From Phycisphaerae bacterium (GTDB lineage: Bacteria; Planctomycetota; Phycisphaerae; UBA1845; UTPLA1), in the NCBI GenBank assembly GCA_035275405.1, contig DATEMU010000003.1, positions 62,001-126,000 on the forward strand: a DNA stretch of 64,000 nt. The letters are read 5' to 3'. A program made the position numbers and the translations under genes. Under the pieces are notes generated by a model. That model worked only from the letters and a program-made list of their open reading frames with translations, was not told the origin of the DNA and did no database searches. How positions within the stretch are numbered: the stretch's first letter is position 1; every line of letters begins with the position of its first letter. Positions 56,092 through 64,000 of this stretch are shown in pieces.

Positions 56092-56403
56092 TCAATGCCT
56101 CAGTTGGTCGCCCTGATCGACGTCGATGGTTTGCAGCGTGTTATAGAAGTTCATGAATATGGCAATGCCGATCGCGGCCTCGGCGGCGGCCAGCAGGATG
56201 ACGAAGACGGCAAAGATATGGCCGTCGCCCGTTCCCGTCTGATAGCGGCTGAAGGCCACGAGGTTGATGTTCGCGGCATTGAGCACCAGTTCGACGCCGA
56301 TAAGGATGCCGATGGCGTTCCGCTTCGTGACCATGCAGAGGATGCCGAGCGAGAAGACGGCCGCGGCGAGGAGCAGATAGTGATGAAGGCCTATGGTCAG
56401 CAT
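56092..56403 (-). CDS. nuoK: NADH-quinone oxidoreductase subunit K
   Basis: A 103-residue, three-helix membrane subunit of complex I. ATG 56403 gives the family start LTIGLHHYLLLAAAVFSLG; a longer frame to 56565 overlaps nuoJ. The conserved Glu residues lie in GILIGVELVLNAANIN and LAAAEAAIGIAI. Confidence 0.95.
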   Translation of the reverse strand: MLTIGLHHYLLLAAAVFSLGILCMVTKRNAIGILIGVELVLNAANINLVAFSRYQTGTGDGHIFAVFVILLAAAEAAIGIAIFMNFYNTLQTIDVDQGDQLRH

Positions 56404-56408
56404 CGCGG

Positions 56409-56903
56409 CTATTTCTCCGGTCGCGCCAGGTAGGCGGCGCCGATCATGACGACAAGCAGTAGCACGCTCGCGGCCTCGAATGGCACGAGATAGTCGGTCA
56501 AGAGCGATGTCCCGACGGCCTTGACCTGGGGTGAGGCCGCGAGTTGCCCGGCCGAGTGCGACCAATCGGCTTGCAGAAGGAGCGTAAAGAGCCCGCCGGC
56601 GAGCAGGAGCGTTACCAGAACGGAGGCGATGATCTGACCGCGCGTGGGCGAGAAGATGACAAACGGCGATTTGCTGGTGAGCATGACGCCGAAGACGATC
56701 AGGACGAGCGTTCCGCCGGCATAAACGATGAGTTGAATGACGGCCAACAGGTTGGCGTGCAGGACAAAATAGAGGGCCGCCACGCCGCCGAGCGTACCCA
56801 GGAGGCAGGTCGCCGCGCGGACGATGTTGCGCGAAAGGACGATGCCCAGCGCGCTGGCCAGCACGACGGCGGCGAATACATAAAATGCAAGGGCTTCAAT
56901 CAT
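56409..56903 (-). CDS. nuoJ: NADH-quinone oxidoreductase subunit J
   Basis: A 164-residue membrane subunit of complex I with five helices. The conserved block QLIVYAGGTLVLIVFGVMLT, which contains the pi-bulge helix, is visible. It lies 21 bp downstream of nuoH, with no nuoI in between. Confidence 0.94.
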   Translation of the reverse strand: MIEALAFYVFAAVVLASALGIVLSRNIVRAATCLLGTLGGVAALYFVLHANLLAVIQLIVYAGGTLVLIVFGVMLTSKSPFVIFSPTRGQIIASVLVTLLLAGGLFTLLLQADWSHSAGQLAASPQVKAVGTSLLTDYLVPFEAASVLLLVVMIGAAYLARPEK

Positions 56904-56924
56904 CCGTTAATCAACATCAGCCTC

Positions 56925-58652
56925 TTACGATCCCGGCAAATGGTCAATGACCAACGTGCCGACGAGCCGCTTGCGATGCACATACCCGTACGTGGCGATG
57001 GCCAACATGCCGATCACCGCCGCGTAACCGATTAGCACCAACAACCAGTGAATCCCGCGGTCCAGGGCGATCATCCAATTCAATTGCAAGTGCGTCGTAC
57101 CGAGGATCCAGAGCGTGTTGCCCAGGAGCATTACCATCGTGAGCGGTAGCAACACCTGAACACAGGCGTAGAGCACCTGGTCAATGCGAATCCGCGGCAG
57201 CGTCCAGCGAATCCACAGTTGAACGTAATAGAGGAACGCAGCCTTGAGGACAAAAAGGATGGGGCCTTCAAAAAACAGCCCTCGAATCAATCGCGGCATG
57301 AAGCCGTCGCCACCTGGCGCCCAAGCGGCCGGCATCGGCGACTTCCAGCCACCAAGGAAGAGAATCACGGCAAGGCCGGACACGACAAACATCGCAACAT
57401 ATTCGCCGAAGAAAAAGAGCGACCAGCGGAACCCGCTGTATTCGGTGTGAAAGCCGGCGACCAGTTCCGACTCCGACTCCGGCAGGTCAAACGGCGCCCG
57501 TTTGCACGAGGCCAGCGAAGCGATGTAGTAGCTGAAGAACGCCGCGAAGCACCACGGGTTTTTGAAGATGAACCAGCTCGCGAAGCCGTCCCCCTGCTGA
57601 TCGGCAATGGCCGTCAATTGCAGCGTCCCGGCCGTCATCACGGGGATCAGCAGGCTCATGCCCATCGGGATTTCGTACGAGACCATCTGACACGCCTCGC
57701 GCATCGCCCCATAGACCGACCATTTGTTGTTGCTGGCCCAGCCGGCGAGGATGACGCCGACGACCTCGATGCCGAGCATGGCCAGAATGAAGAGCAGGGC
57801 CACGTCCAAGTCGCGAAAGACCCAGGCGCCGGCGAACGGCAGGGCGATAAACGCACAGACCGGCGGCACAAACGTCAGATAGGGCGCGAGCCGAAACAGA
57901 AGTTGGTCGCCCTCGGGAGGGATGAAATCCTCCTTGAAGATCAGCTTGACGCCATCGGCAGGCGATTGCAGCCAGCCATGCCAGCCGCCGACGCGCATCG
58001 GTCCCAGGCGGGATTGAATGCGACCGGCCACCTTTCGCTCCCACCAGATGCCAAAGACCGGCACGATGCTGAGGAAGCCGATGATCGCGGCCACGGCGAC
58101 CAGATCGCGGATGAGATCAAATTGGAGCGGCCAGAGGACGTAGGCCACGAGCGGCACGGCCAGCAGGGGACGTACTTGTTGTACGCTCTCGTGGATTTCG
58201 CGCGTGGTAAGCGGCGCCCTGATACCCGTTCCGGGAATGGTCGTGACCACTGAGTTTTTGCCGGAGGTCGCCAAGGTGGACCGCGTGAATGCGAACAGCG
58301 CCGCATGGAGCCAAACGATGAGGCAAACGCCTATGACCCCGCCGAAGAAAAGCGTGAAGGCGACGTAGGGTGCCCGGAGAAATGCGCCGATCTGGCGATA
58401 CCCCGCCACCGCCAGACCGCCGAGCACAAAGACCACGCCTCCGACGAACGGTCCCACGACGAGGGCCAGCGCGGGAAGGATCTTCCAATCCGCAATGCGC
58501 CGAGGATCGCCGAGTGCACAGAGCCAATAAGCGACCAAGGCGATCGATAATTGAGCCACACCCAGCCCGATCAGCAGTCGAATCGCCTTGGTTCGGTAGG
58601 TTTGAAGGACCTCGCGATCCTTGTATGTCCAGGGGATTGTGATCTGGCTCAA
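56925..58652 (-). CDS. nuoH: NADH-quinone oxidoreductase subunit H with N-terminal extension
   Basis: Quinone-site membrane subunit of complex I. The usual NuoH core (about 350-400 residues) begins near KVAGRIQSRLGPMRVGG and contains the quinone-channel motifs ASNNKWSVYGAMREACQMVSYE and APFDLPESESELVAGF. Here about 190 extra residues with three to four transmembrane helices precede it. The start is uncertain: TTG 58652 (GGAG at the right distance) is preferred over TTG 58733. Confidence 0.93.
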   Translation of the reverse strand: MSQITIPWTYKDREVLQTYRTKAIRLLIGLGVAQLSIALVAYWLCALGDPRRIADWKILPALALVVGPFVGGVVFVLGGLAVAGYRQIGAFLRAPYVAFTLFFGGVIGVCLIVWLHAALFAFTRSTLATSGKNSVVTTIPGTGIRAPLTTREIHESVQQVRPLLAVPLVAYVLWPLQFDLIRDLVAVAAIIGFLSIVPVFGIWWERKVAGRIQSRLGPMRVGGWHGWLQSPADGVKLIFKEDFIPPEGDQLLFRLAPYLTFVPPVCAFIALPFAGAWVFRDLDVALLFILAMLGIEVVGVILAGWASNNKWSVYGAMREACQMVSYEIPMGMSLLIPVMTAGTLQLTAIADQQGDGFASWFIFKNPWCFAAFFSYYIASLASCKRAPFDLPESESELVAGFHTEYSGFRWSLFFFGEYVAMFVVSGLAVILFLGGWKSPMPAAWAPGGDGFMPRLIRGLFFEGPILFVLKAAFLYYVQLWIRWTLPRIRIDQVLYACVQVLLPLTMVMLLGNTLWILGTTHLQLNWMIALDRGIHWLLVLIGYAAVIGMLAIATYGYVHRKRLVGTLVIDHLPGS

Positions 58653-59089
58653 AAACGGGCGCTCCGGGGTTGTCCAAACTCCCACCCCATTACAGGGGCC
58701 CCGCGTTATAGCAATTCGGCCCGGGGTTTGCAAAGCCGCCCCTTCGGCGTGAAACCGGATCGGGATTCACCCCTATTCGCATGAGACTTGTGATAACAGG
58801 GGGTGAAAAGTTATACTGGATTTCTCGGGGTAGGAAGTCCCCATTCTGGGCGGGCCGGGGCAGTATGCCCGGAGCCGAAGGAACTATAAGCCCCTCCGGA
58901 TTTCATGGAGGGCCGCCTCGCAATACACCGCGACGTCCACACGCGAACATTTCCCGCAGGCACGAGCGAGGAATGACGCGAACGGAGCATCCGCCGCGCA
59001 AGCGCGATGCCCCCGGACTTCGCAGGGCTCAAATTCTTTGCGCGAGGGCGTATGCACTTTCCTGCATTGCCCCGAAGGAGGGACATTCC
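58653..59089. other. Divergent promoter region and structured leader
   Basis: 437 nt between nuoH and the repeat protein. A plus-strand promoter is present (separate entry). After it lie at least three short hairpins (GGGG/CCCC near 58828-58843, CCGGGG/TGCCCGG near 58856-58876, CCCTCC/GGAGGG near 58893-58913). GAAGGAGGGAC precedes ATG 59090. No known riboswitch was recognised. Confidence 0.5.
58788..58816 (+). promoter_or_regulatory. Promoter for the repeat surface protein
   Basis: TTGTGA (58788-58793), a 17-nt spacer and TTATAC (58811-58816). Leader length to the ATG at 59090 is about 265 nt. Confidence 0.55.
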
Positions 59090-62000
59090 ATGTCTTGGAT
59101 GACTCGTCGATTCCGTACCGTTTCCCTGACCTTAGTCTGCATCACGTTTGCCGTTTCCTTACTGCAGTGCACGCCCCAGCAGCAGGAGCAGCTAACCGGC
59201 CTTCCGTCGGGAAGCACGAACCCCGCTGTGGTGAACCAATTCGCCGTTCTGGCCCCGCCCAAGGCGGACCTCAACCAGGTCCGCAACGGCTCGGGCACTT
59301 CGATGACGACGCCTGCGTGGAGTTGGGAAAACGGCAACGTCAACGCCAGTCAGGCGCACATGATCGAGGGCTATTCCATTCCCTATCGCTGCGTCCTTGA
59401 GAACATGCCCACCGGGGTGGAGATCCGGTTAGTACTGGGATACGACGTCAAGCACAGCGATAAGCACGCGATCGACTACCTGACGCACTACCAGCGCCTG
59501 GAGCCGCACAATCCGCCCTTTGCGCACAGCGCAGAGGTGATCAACCCCCTGGTGGGCGTGTCGGGCGTGGACGCTCTCACCACAACATGGCCGTTGCCGG
59601 CACCGCGAGTCAACGAAATCGTGAGCTGCCTGCCCGGTAACTTCTCGCAGCCGGAAACAAGCTTCAATGGCCTCCCCGCGAACGAAAGAGTCATGACGCT
59701 CTTCGGCGGAACGCTTACCAACGTCTTGTTTGACACGGACGGCGGATTCACGGGCCCGGACTTTGCTGACGAGCAATCGGAAGAGCGAATCGCCATAAGC
59801 TTCATACTGGACAGTCCCACGGCCGTCCTCGCCTGGGGGGGGCACATCGGCAGCCGGGAGGATTGGGGCTGTCCCAACGACCCGCAATCGGCCGGTGGAA
59901 TCAGCGGCTCGCCTTATCACATGCGGCGGCACGGCTGGAGCGGCGACGACAGCCTGCCGAACCTTGGCAGCACGGATCGATCACTTTCCGCCGGGGCGAT
60001 TTTCGTCGTAGATTGCGGAACCTGTGAGGTCGACGGTCCCTCTACGGTCTGTCAGGGAACCACCAACGAATACACGTCGACGATTACGGGCGATTGCGAC
60101 ACCCCCGTTCATAGCTGGTCTGTGACGGCCGGCGATTGTTCGATCGACGGAGCCGACGACGAGGCGTCCGTAATGATCGTGGCCGGTACGACGGCCTCTT
60201 GCACGATTCAGGATGCGCTGAGCTGTTCGGAATGCCAGGGTACTCCGCTACCTTGTGAGCTGACCATCACGGTAAACCCCACATCCACGGCATCGGCCGG
60301 AGACAATCAGTCAATCTGCCAATCCGAAAGCGGCGAAAGCTGCTTCGATCCGCTGGACGGCAATGCGTCGGGCGGAACCCCTTCGTGGTCGGTAATCAGC
60401 GAACCCTCGATGGGCTGCGTGGATATCACCAATGGTAGCACCGCCACGCCGACAGTCTGCTTCGCAGAAGGCTGCACGGGACAAGCGACGCTGCGGATCA
60501 CCGTACCCGGTGCTGCGCCGTGTCCCGACGACACCGACGATGTGATATTGACCGTGAGGGCGCGCCCTGTGGCGGATGCGGGCGATGATCAAACCATCTG
60601 CCAGGCCGAAAGCGGCGAGACGTGTTTTGCCCCGCTCGCCGGCGACGCTGACAACGGCACGCCGTCGTGGTCCGTCATCAGCGAACCCTCCATGGGCTGC
60701 GTCGACATTACGAACGGCAACACCGCCACCCCGACGGTCTGTTTCGCGGCGGGTTGTACCGGCCAGGCCACGCTCCGGTTGACAGTGACCGGGACATCGC
60801 CGTGCACGACCGACGCGGACGACGTGATCTTGACGGTGACGGCGCGACCTGCGGCGGACGCCGGCGACGACCAATCGACCTGCCAGGCGATGAGCGGTGC
60901 GACCTGCTTCACTCCATTAGCCGGCGACGGCGATAATGGCACACCCTTGTGGTCGGTCATCGATGAACCTTCGCCGAATTGCGTCGACATCACCAACGGT
61001 GATACCGCTACGCCGACGGTTTGCTTCGCAGAGGGTTGCACGGGCGAGGCCACGCTTCGCATGACCGTGACCGGGACGGCCCCCTGTACCACCGACACAG
61101 ATGACGTGACGCTGACCGTCACGGCAGAATCCAGCGCGAGTGCGGGTGACGATCAGAGCATTTGCCAGGCGACGAGCGGCGAGACGTGCTTCGCCCCGCT
61201 GGCCGGCAGCGGCATGGGCGGAACGCCGTCCTGGTCCGTGGACAGCGAGCCCTCGGCCAATTGCGTCGACATCACCAATGGGAACTCCTACACGCCGACG
61301 GTCTGCTTCGCGGAGGGCTGCACCGGACAAGCGACGCTGAAATTAACAGTCATGGGCGATGAGCCCTGTCCGGATGCGGAGGACACCGTAACCTTGACGG
61401 TGAGAGCGCGGTCGACGGCCTCGGCGGGACCGAATGACACCAAGTGCCAGGCGGTTAGCGGGGAAACCTGTTTCGGCCCACTGGCGGGCAGCGCCTCCGG
61501 CGGAACGCCGACGTGGTCGGTGCAGAGCGAACCATCGGTGGGCTGCGTGGATATTACGAACGGCAATACCGCAACTCCCACAGTCTGCTTCGAAGCGGGC
61601 TGCACGGGCTCGGCGACACTGCGGATCACGGTGCCGGGAACATCACCCTGTCCGAACGCGACGGACGAAGTAACGCTGACGGTCGTCGAACGACCTACAG
61701 CGTCGGCGGGGGACAATGACACCGCGTGCCAGGCGACGACCGGCGAGACGTGCTTCGGCCCGCTGGATGCCAGCGCATCGGGCGGAACACCGTCATGGTC
61801 GGTTGAGAGCGAGCCAGAGCCCAATTGCGTGGACATTACAAATGGCGATACAGCGACACCCACCGTCTGCTTTGCGGAGGGTTGCACCGGCACCGCCACA
61901 GTGCGGCTGACCGTGACGGGCACTTCGCCCTGTCCCAACGCCACGGACGACATCGATCTGACGGTCGTCGCGCGGCCGACCGCGGCGGCGGGCGACGACG

Positions 62001-63568
62001 ACGGTCAATGTCAGGCGGAAAGTGGCGAGACCTGTTTCGGCCCCTTGGCCGGCAGCGGATCCAACGGAACGCCGTCGTGGTCAGTGGTAAGCGAACCTTC
62101 GCCGAATTGCGTGGATATTACGGACGGGGATACATACACCCCCACGATCTGTTTTGCGGCGAATTGCTCAGGATCGGCCACGCTGCGATTGACCGTTACG
62201 GGCACGTCGCCGTGTCCAAACGCCACGGACGATGTCGTTTTCACCGTAACGGGCCGGCCGACTTGCACTCTTTCGGCACCTGACCCTCTCCCGTCCTGCC
62301 GCACTACGGGCAATCAATTGACCGCTGATATCTCGGGCGGTTCAGGCGATCTCACGCTGACGTGGATGTTGACTGGTGACGGCTGGGAGATCACCGACGG
62401 GCAGGGAACGGACACGATTACGTACAGCACGGGACTTGGAGGGGCCGGCACGTTCACGCTCGAAATCGTCGACAACGTGACGGATTGCGAGGGATCTTGT
62501 GAGGTGACGTTCGAGTGTAACCCGAACGAGTCAGATTGCTTCGTAACACCCATTACGGGATTCTCCTGTGACGACGGTTCGGCGATGTTTTGTGCGCAGG
62601 CCGTAACGGGCATCGCACCGTTCCAAATCACCTGGTACGACGACATGGACAACGTCCTCGAGACCTGTTCTGACCGCGGCTTGAATGAGACTTGTTGTTT
62701 TACGGTCACGGATCCAGCCGAGGGTACGTATTTCTATCACGTCGTGATCATGGATTCGGGCACTCCACCGTCGATGGATACTTGCAACGCCACACTTCTG
62801 GTGGGTACTTGCGAGGAGTTTTGCAGCCTCACCCAGGGCGCCTACGGCAATGCCGGCGGGACGTTCAACGGGCTGGGAACGCTGGACTTGATCGAAAGCC
62901 TGTTAGCGAGTGACCTTACGGTCGGAAAGCCGGGCCGATCCGTCACGATCCAAATGGCCGCGGCACAATGTATTATCGATCGCATGCCGACCGGCGGTAC
63001 GGCAATGACGTTGCCCAACAACCTGGGCGCTCCGATCCTCAACGCGATGACGTGCCAGACATCGCCGGTCGGCCTGCCGCTGTTCGCCAACAACGGCCGC
63101 TGGAAAAACATCCTGCTGGGGCAGACGGTCACCCTGGCGCTGAACATGCGCCTGGACCCGATGCTGGCCAATTTCATGCTGCCCAGCGAGGCCTTCTGCA
63201 CGCAGGCGACGCTTCCGGGCGAGGATGGGCTGCATGGCGGGTTCGACAACGATGACGAACTCGATCCGGGGCCCGACGGCACCTTCGGCTGCAATGCCGA
63301 GGGGATCAACGACGATCCCATTATCGAACTGGTCATTCCGCCGTCCGTCCTGGCGGCTCTCACGACCCTCGGATTGGATCATGATGTCACGGGGCTCCTG
63401 GAGCTGTGCAATCGCGCGTTGGCGGGACAAGACGTGGGCGGCGCCAACCTGGGCGCTATCACCGAAGCGGCCGACGTGATCAACCGCGGATTCGACGAAT
63501 GTCGCATCATCGTGCCGTGTCCGGAGCCGTGTCCGCCGCCGCCGGAGCCCACCACGATGCCTTCGTAA
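59090..63568 (+). CDS. Secreted Cys-rich repeat surface protein
   Basis: A 1492-residue exported protein. The N terminus has a signal peptide (LTLVCITFAVSLLQC). The lipobox-like end is imperfect (Gln before Cys), so lipidation is uncertain. Residues about 90-300 form a unique domain. Residues 399-1056 are seven tandem 94-residue repeats, each with four or more Cys (ICQSESGESCF, CVDITNG, VCFAEGCTG, PCP). The C-terminal domain (about 1240-1470) begins LTQGAYGNAGG and resembles the TQGFWKNH-type domains of secreted proteins. No catalytic module; probable adhesin or surface-layer protein. ATG 59090 follows GAAGGAGGG. Confidence 0.85.
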   Translation: MSWMTRRFRTVSLTLVCITFAVSLLQCTPQQQEQLTGLPSGSTNPAVVNQFAVLAPPKADLNQVRNGSGTSMTTPAWSWENGNVNASQAHMIEGYSIPYRCVLENMPTGVEIRLVLGYDVKHSDKHAIDYLTHYQRLEPHNPPFAHSAEVINPLVGVSGVDALTTTWPLPAPRVNEIVSCLPGNFSQPETSFNGLPANERVMTLFGGTLTNVLFDTDGGFTGPDFADEQSEERIAISFILDSPTAVLAWGGHIGSREDWGCPNDPQSAGGISGSPYHMRRHGWSGDDSLPNLGSTDRSLSAGAIFVVDCGTCEVDGPSTVCQGTTNEYTSTITGDCDTPVHSWSVTAGDCSIDGADDEASVMIVAGTTASCTIQDALSCSECQGTPLPCELTITVNPTSTASAGDNQSICQSESGESCFDPLDGNASGGTPSWSVISEPSMGCVDITNGSTATPTVCFAEGCTGQATLRITVPGAAPCPDDTDDVILTVRARPVADAGDDQTICQAESGETCFAPLAGDADNGTPSWSVISEPSMGCVDITNGNTATPTVCFAAGCTGQATLRLTVTGTSPCTTDADDVILTVTARPAADAGDDQSTCQAMSGATCFTPLAGDGDNGTPLWSVIDEPSPNCVDITNGDTATPTVCFAEGCTGEATLRMTVTGTAPCTTDTDDVTLTVTAESSASAGDDQSICQATSGETCFAPLAGSGMGGTPSWSVDSEPSANCVDITNGNSYTPTVCFAEGCTGQATLKLTVMGDEPCPDAEDTVTLTVRARSTASAGPNDTKCQAVSGETCFGPLAGSASGGTPTWSVQSEPSVGCVDITNGNTATPTVCFEAGCTGSATLRITVPGTSPCPNATDEVTLTVVERPTASAGDNDTACQATTGETCFGPLDASASGGTPSWSVESEPEPNCVDITNGDTATPTVCFAEGCTGTATVRLTVTGTSPCPNATDDIDLTVVARPTAAAGDDDGQCQAESGETCFGPLAGSGSNGTPSWSVVSEPSPNCVDITDGDTYTPTICFAANCSGSATLRLTVTGTSPCPNATDDVVFTVTGRPTCTLSAPDPLPSCRTTGNQLTADISGGSGDLTLTWMLTGDGWEITDGQGTDTITYSTGLGGAGTFTLEIVDNVTDCEGSCEVTFECNPNESDCFVTPITGFSCDDGSAMFCAQAVTGIAPFQITWYDDMDNVLETCSDRGLNETCCFTVTDPAEGTYFYHVVIMDSGTPPSMDTCNATLLVGTCEEFCSLTQGAYGNAGGTFNGLGTLDLIESLLASDLTVGKPGRSVTIQMAAAQCIIDRMPTGGTAMTLPNNLGAPILNAMTCQTSPVGLPLFANNGRWKNILLGQTVTLALNMRLDPMLANFMLPSEAFCTQATLPGEDGLHGGFDNDDELDPGPDGTFGCNAEGINDDPIIELVIPPSVLAALTTLGLDHDVTGLLELCNRALAGQDVGGANLGAITEAADVINRGFDECRIIVPCPEPCPPPPEPTTMPS
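60284..62257 (+). repeat. Seven tandem 282-bp coding repeats
   Basis: Seven units of exactly 282 bp (94 residues each) without any indel, beginning at 60284, 60566, 60848, 61130, 61412, 61694 and 61976. Each unit carries the core CVDITNG and ends in a DD/DE-x-x-LTV strand. Units differ by scattered substitutions, many of them synonymous. Confidence 0.92.
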
Positions 63569-63628
63569 CCGAACGGGAATCCGCCACGGCTCGATCGTGC
63601 CTGTCGGCCTGTTTTGACTGTCCGTCGG

Positions 63629-64000
63629 CTAGTTCTTGTACACCGTCACGACGGCGGACGCGCCCATGTTGCCGGCGGCGTCGTAGGCCCGGCATTGCAG
63701 GTAGTGCGCGCCGCGAGCCCAGCGGCGGGGGTTGAGTGAGAAGGAATAAGGAGCCGCCGTTAGGGCATCGCTCAGCACGCCGTCGACATAGAGTTCGACA
63801 CGGCTGACGCCGACATTGTCCGTGGCCGTTGCCGCGACGGTGAGCCTTCTCCCCAGCGTCGAGCCGTCGGCGGGCGAGACGATGGCCGCTGCGGGAGGAA
63901 CGGAATCCAAGGTATTCGTCACGACGACTTCAAGTGCCACGCTGCTTTCGTTCCCCGAGGCGTCCCGCGCGGAGGCCTGAAGCGTATGGCCGCCATTTGA
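63629..64000 (-). CDS. Ig-like repeat protein, C-terminal end (start outside window)
   Basis: The frame is open to base 64000, so the N terminus lies beyond the window. The visible 123 residues end with one complete bacterial Ig-like domain (PPAAAIVSPADGSTLGRR, DNVGVSRVELYVDGVL, YDAAGNMGASAVVTVY). They are preceded by the end of another (LQASARDASGNESSVALEV), so tandem Ig-like domains are likely. Such domains are typical of exported glycosidases and adhesins. Confidence 0.8.
   Translation of the reverse strand, partial: SNGGHTLQASARDASGNESSVALEVVVTNTLDSVPPAAAIVSPADGSTLGRRLTVAATATDNVGVSRVELYVDGVLSDALTAAPYSFSLNPRRWARGAHYLQCRAYDAAGNMGASAVVTVYKN

Noticed and set aside
58653-58733. nuoH start at TTG 58733
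   Set aside because: In frame but without a ribosome-binding site and adding only non-conserved residues; TTG 58652 with GGAG is preferred.
58817-59089. GEMM-type c-di-GMP riboswitch
   Set aside because: The leader has hairpins, but I cannot see the conserved GEMM sequence blocks.
60284-62257. CRISPR array
   Set aside because: The repeats are 282 bp, in coding frame and have no spacer pattern; they encode protein modules.
1-64000. tRNA-Sec (selC) or other sel genes
   Set aside because: None was found by eye on either strand; the Sec machinery, if present, is elsewhere.

Overview
The window is about 64 kb of GC-rich bacterial chromosome with dense genes on both strands. It most resembles Planctomycetota, perhaps Phycisphaerae. 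That is inferred from the style of the secreted proteins: a giant M36 protease with a dockerin-like calcium tail, long Cys-rich tandem-repeat surface proteins, a degenerate prepilin-like protein with a TRIEVLL leader, and many TPR lipoproteins. No rRNA or tRNA gene was recognised to confirm it. TGA is an ordinary stop here, for example in the ATGA overlaps rbfA/next gene and 48121-48124.

Layout. 1-4367 is a translation operon: infB (5' end outside the window), DUF503, rbfA and a helical HhH-GPD-like gene. 4403-9063 (minus) holds a giant TPR lipoprotein and an isolated fliM. 9273-12940 carries small anchored, prepilin-like and lipoprotein genes, including a bacterial lipin/LNS2-like phosphatase. 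13009-16540 has larB, a HEAT/TPR protein, DUF971, a GNAT and a rhodanese-methyltransferase fusion. 16615-20542 has a secreted TPR protein, an SGNH-like protein and a DASS transporter. 20552-24385 (minus) is a membrane-lipid block: a small DMT protein, a YnbA-like CDP-alcohol phosphatidyltransferase, a YnbB/CdsA-like cytidylyltransferase and a PlsC acyltransferase coupled by overlapping codons, followed by ispH.

The most notable locus is 24568-25479 (minus). It is an exported thioredoxin-like protein whose first CxxC cysteine codon is an in-frame TGA. A 7-bp hairpin with a GUU loop lies 30 nt after the TGA, as expected of a bacterial SECIS. A naive ORF call splits this gene in two. It is probably a selenoprotein with a UxxC redox centre and a TPR-like tail. 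A strong intrinsic terminator sits in its leader, just before the ribosome-binding site.

25643-32745 has a GNAT, DinB, mutM, DUF554, a second DASS transporter with RCK_C domains, a GT-C-like membrane protein and an orphan ABC-2 permease. 32837-35628 (minus) has a fibronectin-III protein and an adjacent pair, class IV aminotransferase plus P-loop sulfotransferase-like, that is fused in a plant protein family. 35722-36071 is tmRNA with its own promoter and terminator. 36549-41756 is the M36 protease. 41863-43440 is a phosphohexomutase homologue lacking its catalytic serine. 43647-49968 has acs, DUF3052, a HAD phosphatase, two lipoproteins (LolA-like and DUF192) and a SpoIIE-type phosphatase. 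50482-58652 (minus) encodes complex I membrane subunits NuoH-J-K-L-M-N without NuoI or the peripheral arm. 59090-63568 is a surface protein with seven exact 282-bp repeats. The last 370 bases hold the C-terminal end of an Ig-like repeat protein that starts beyond the window.
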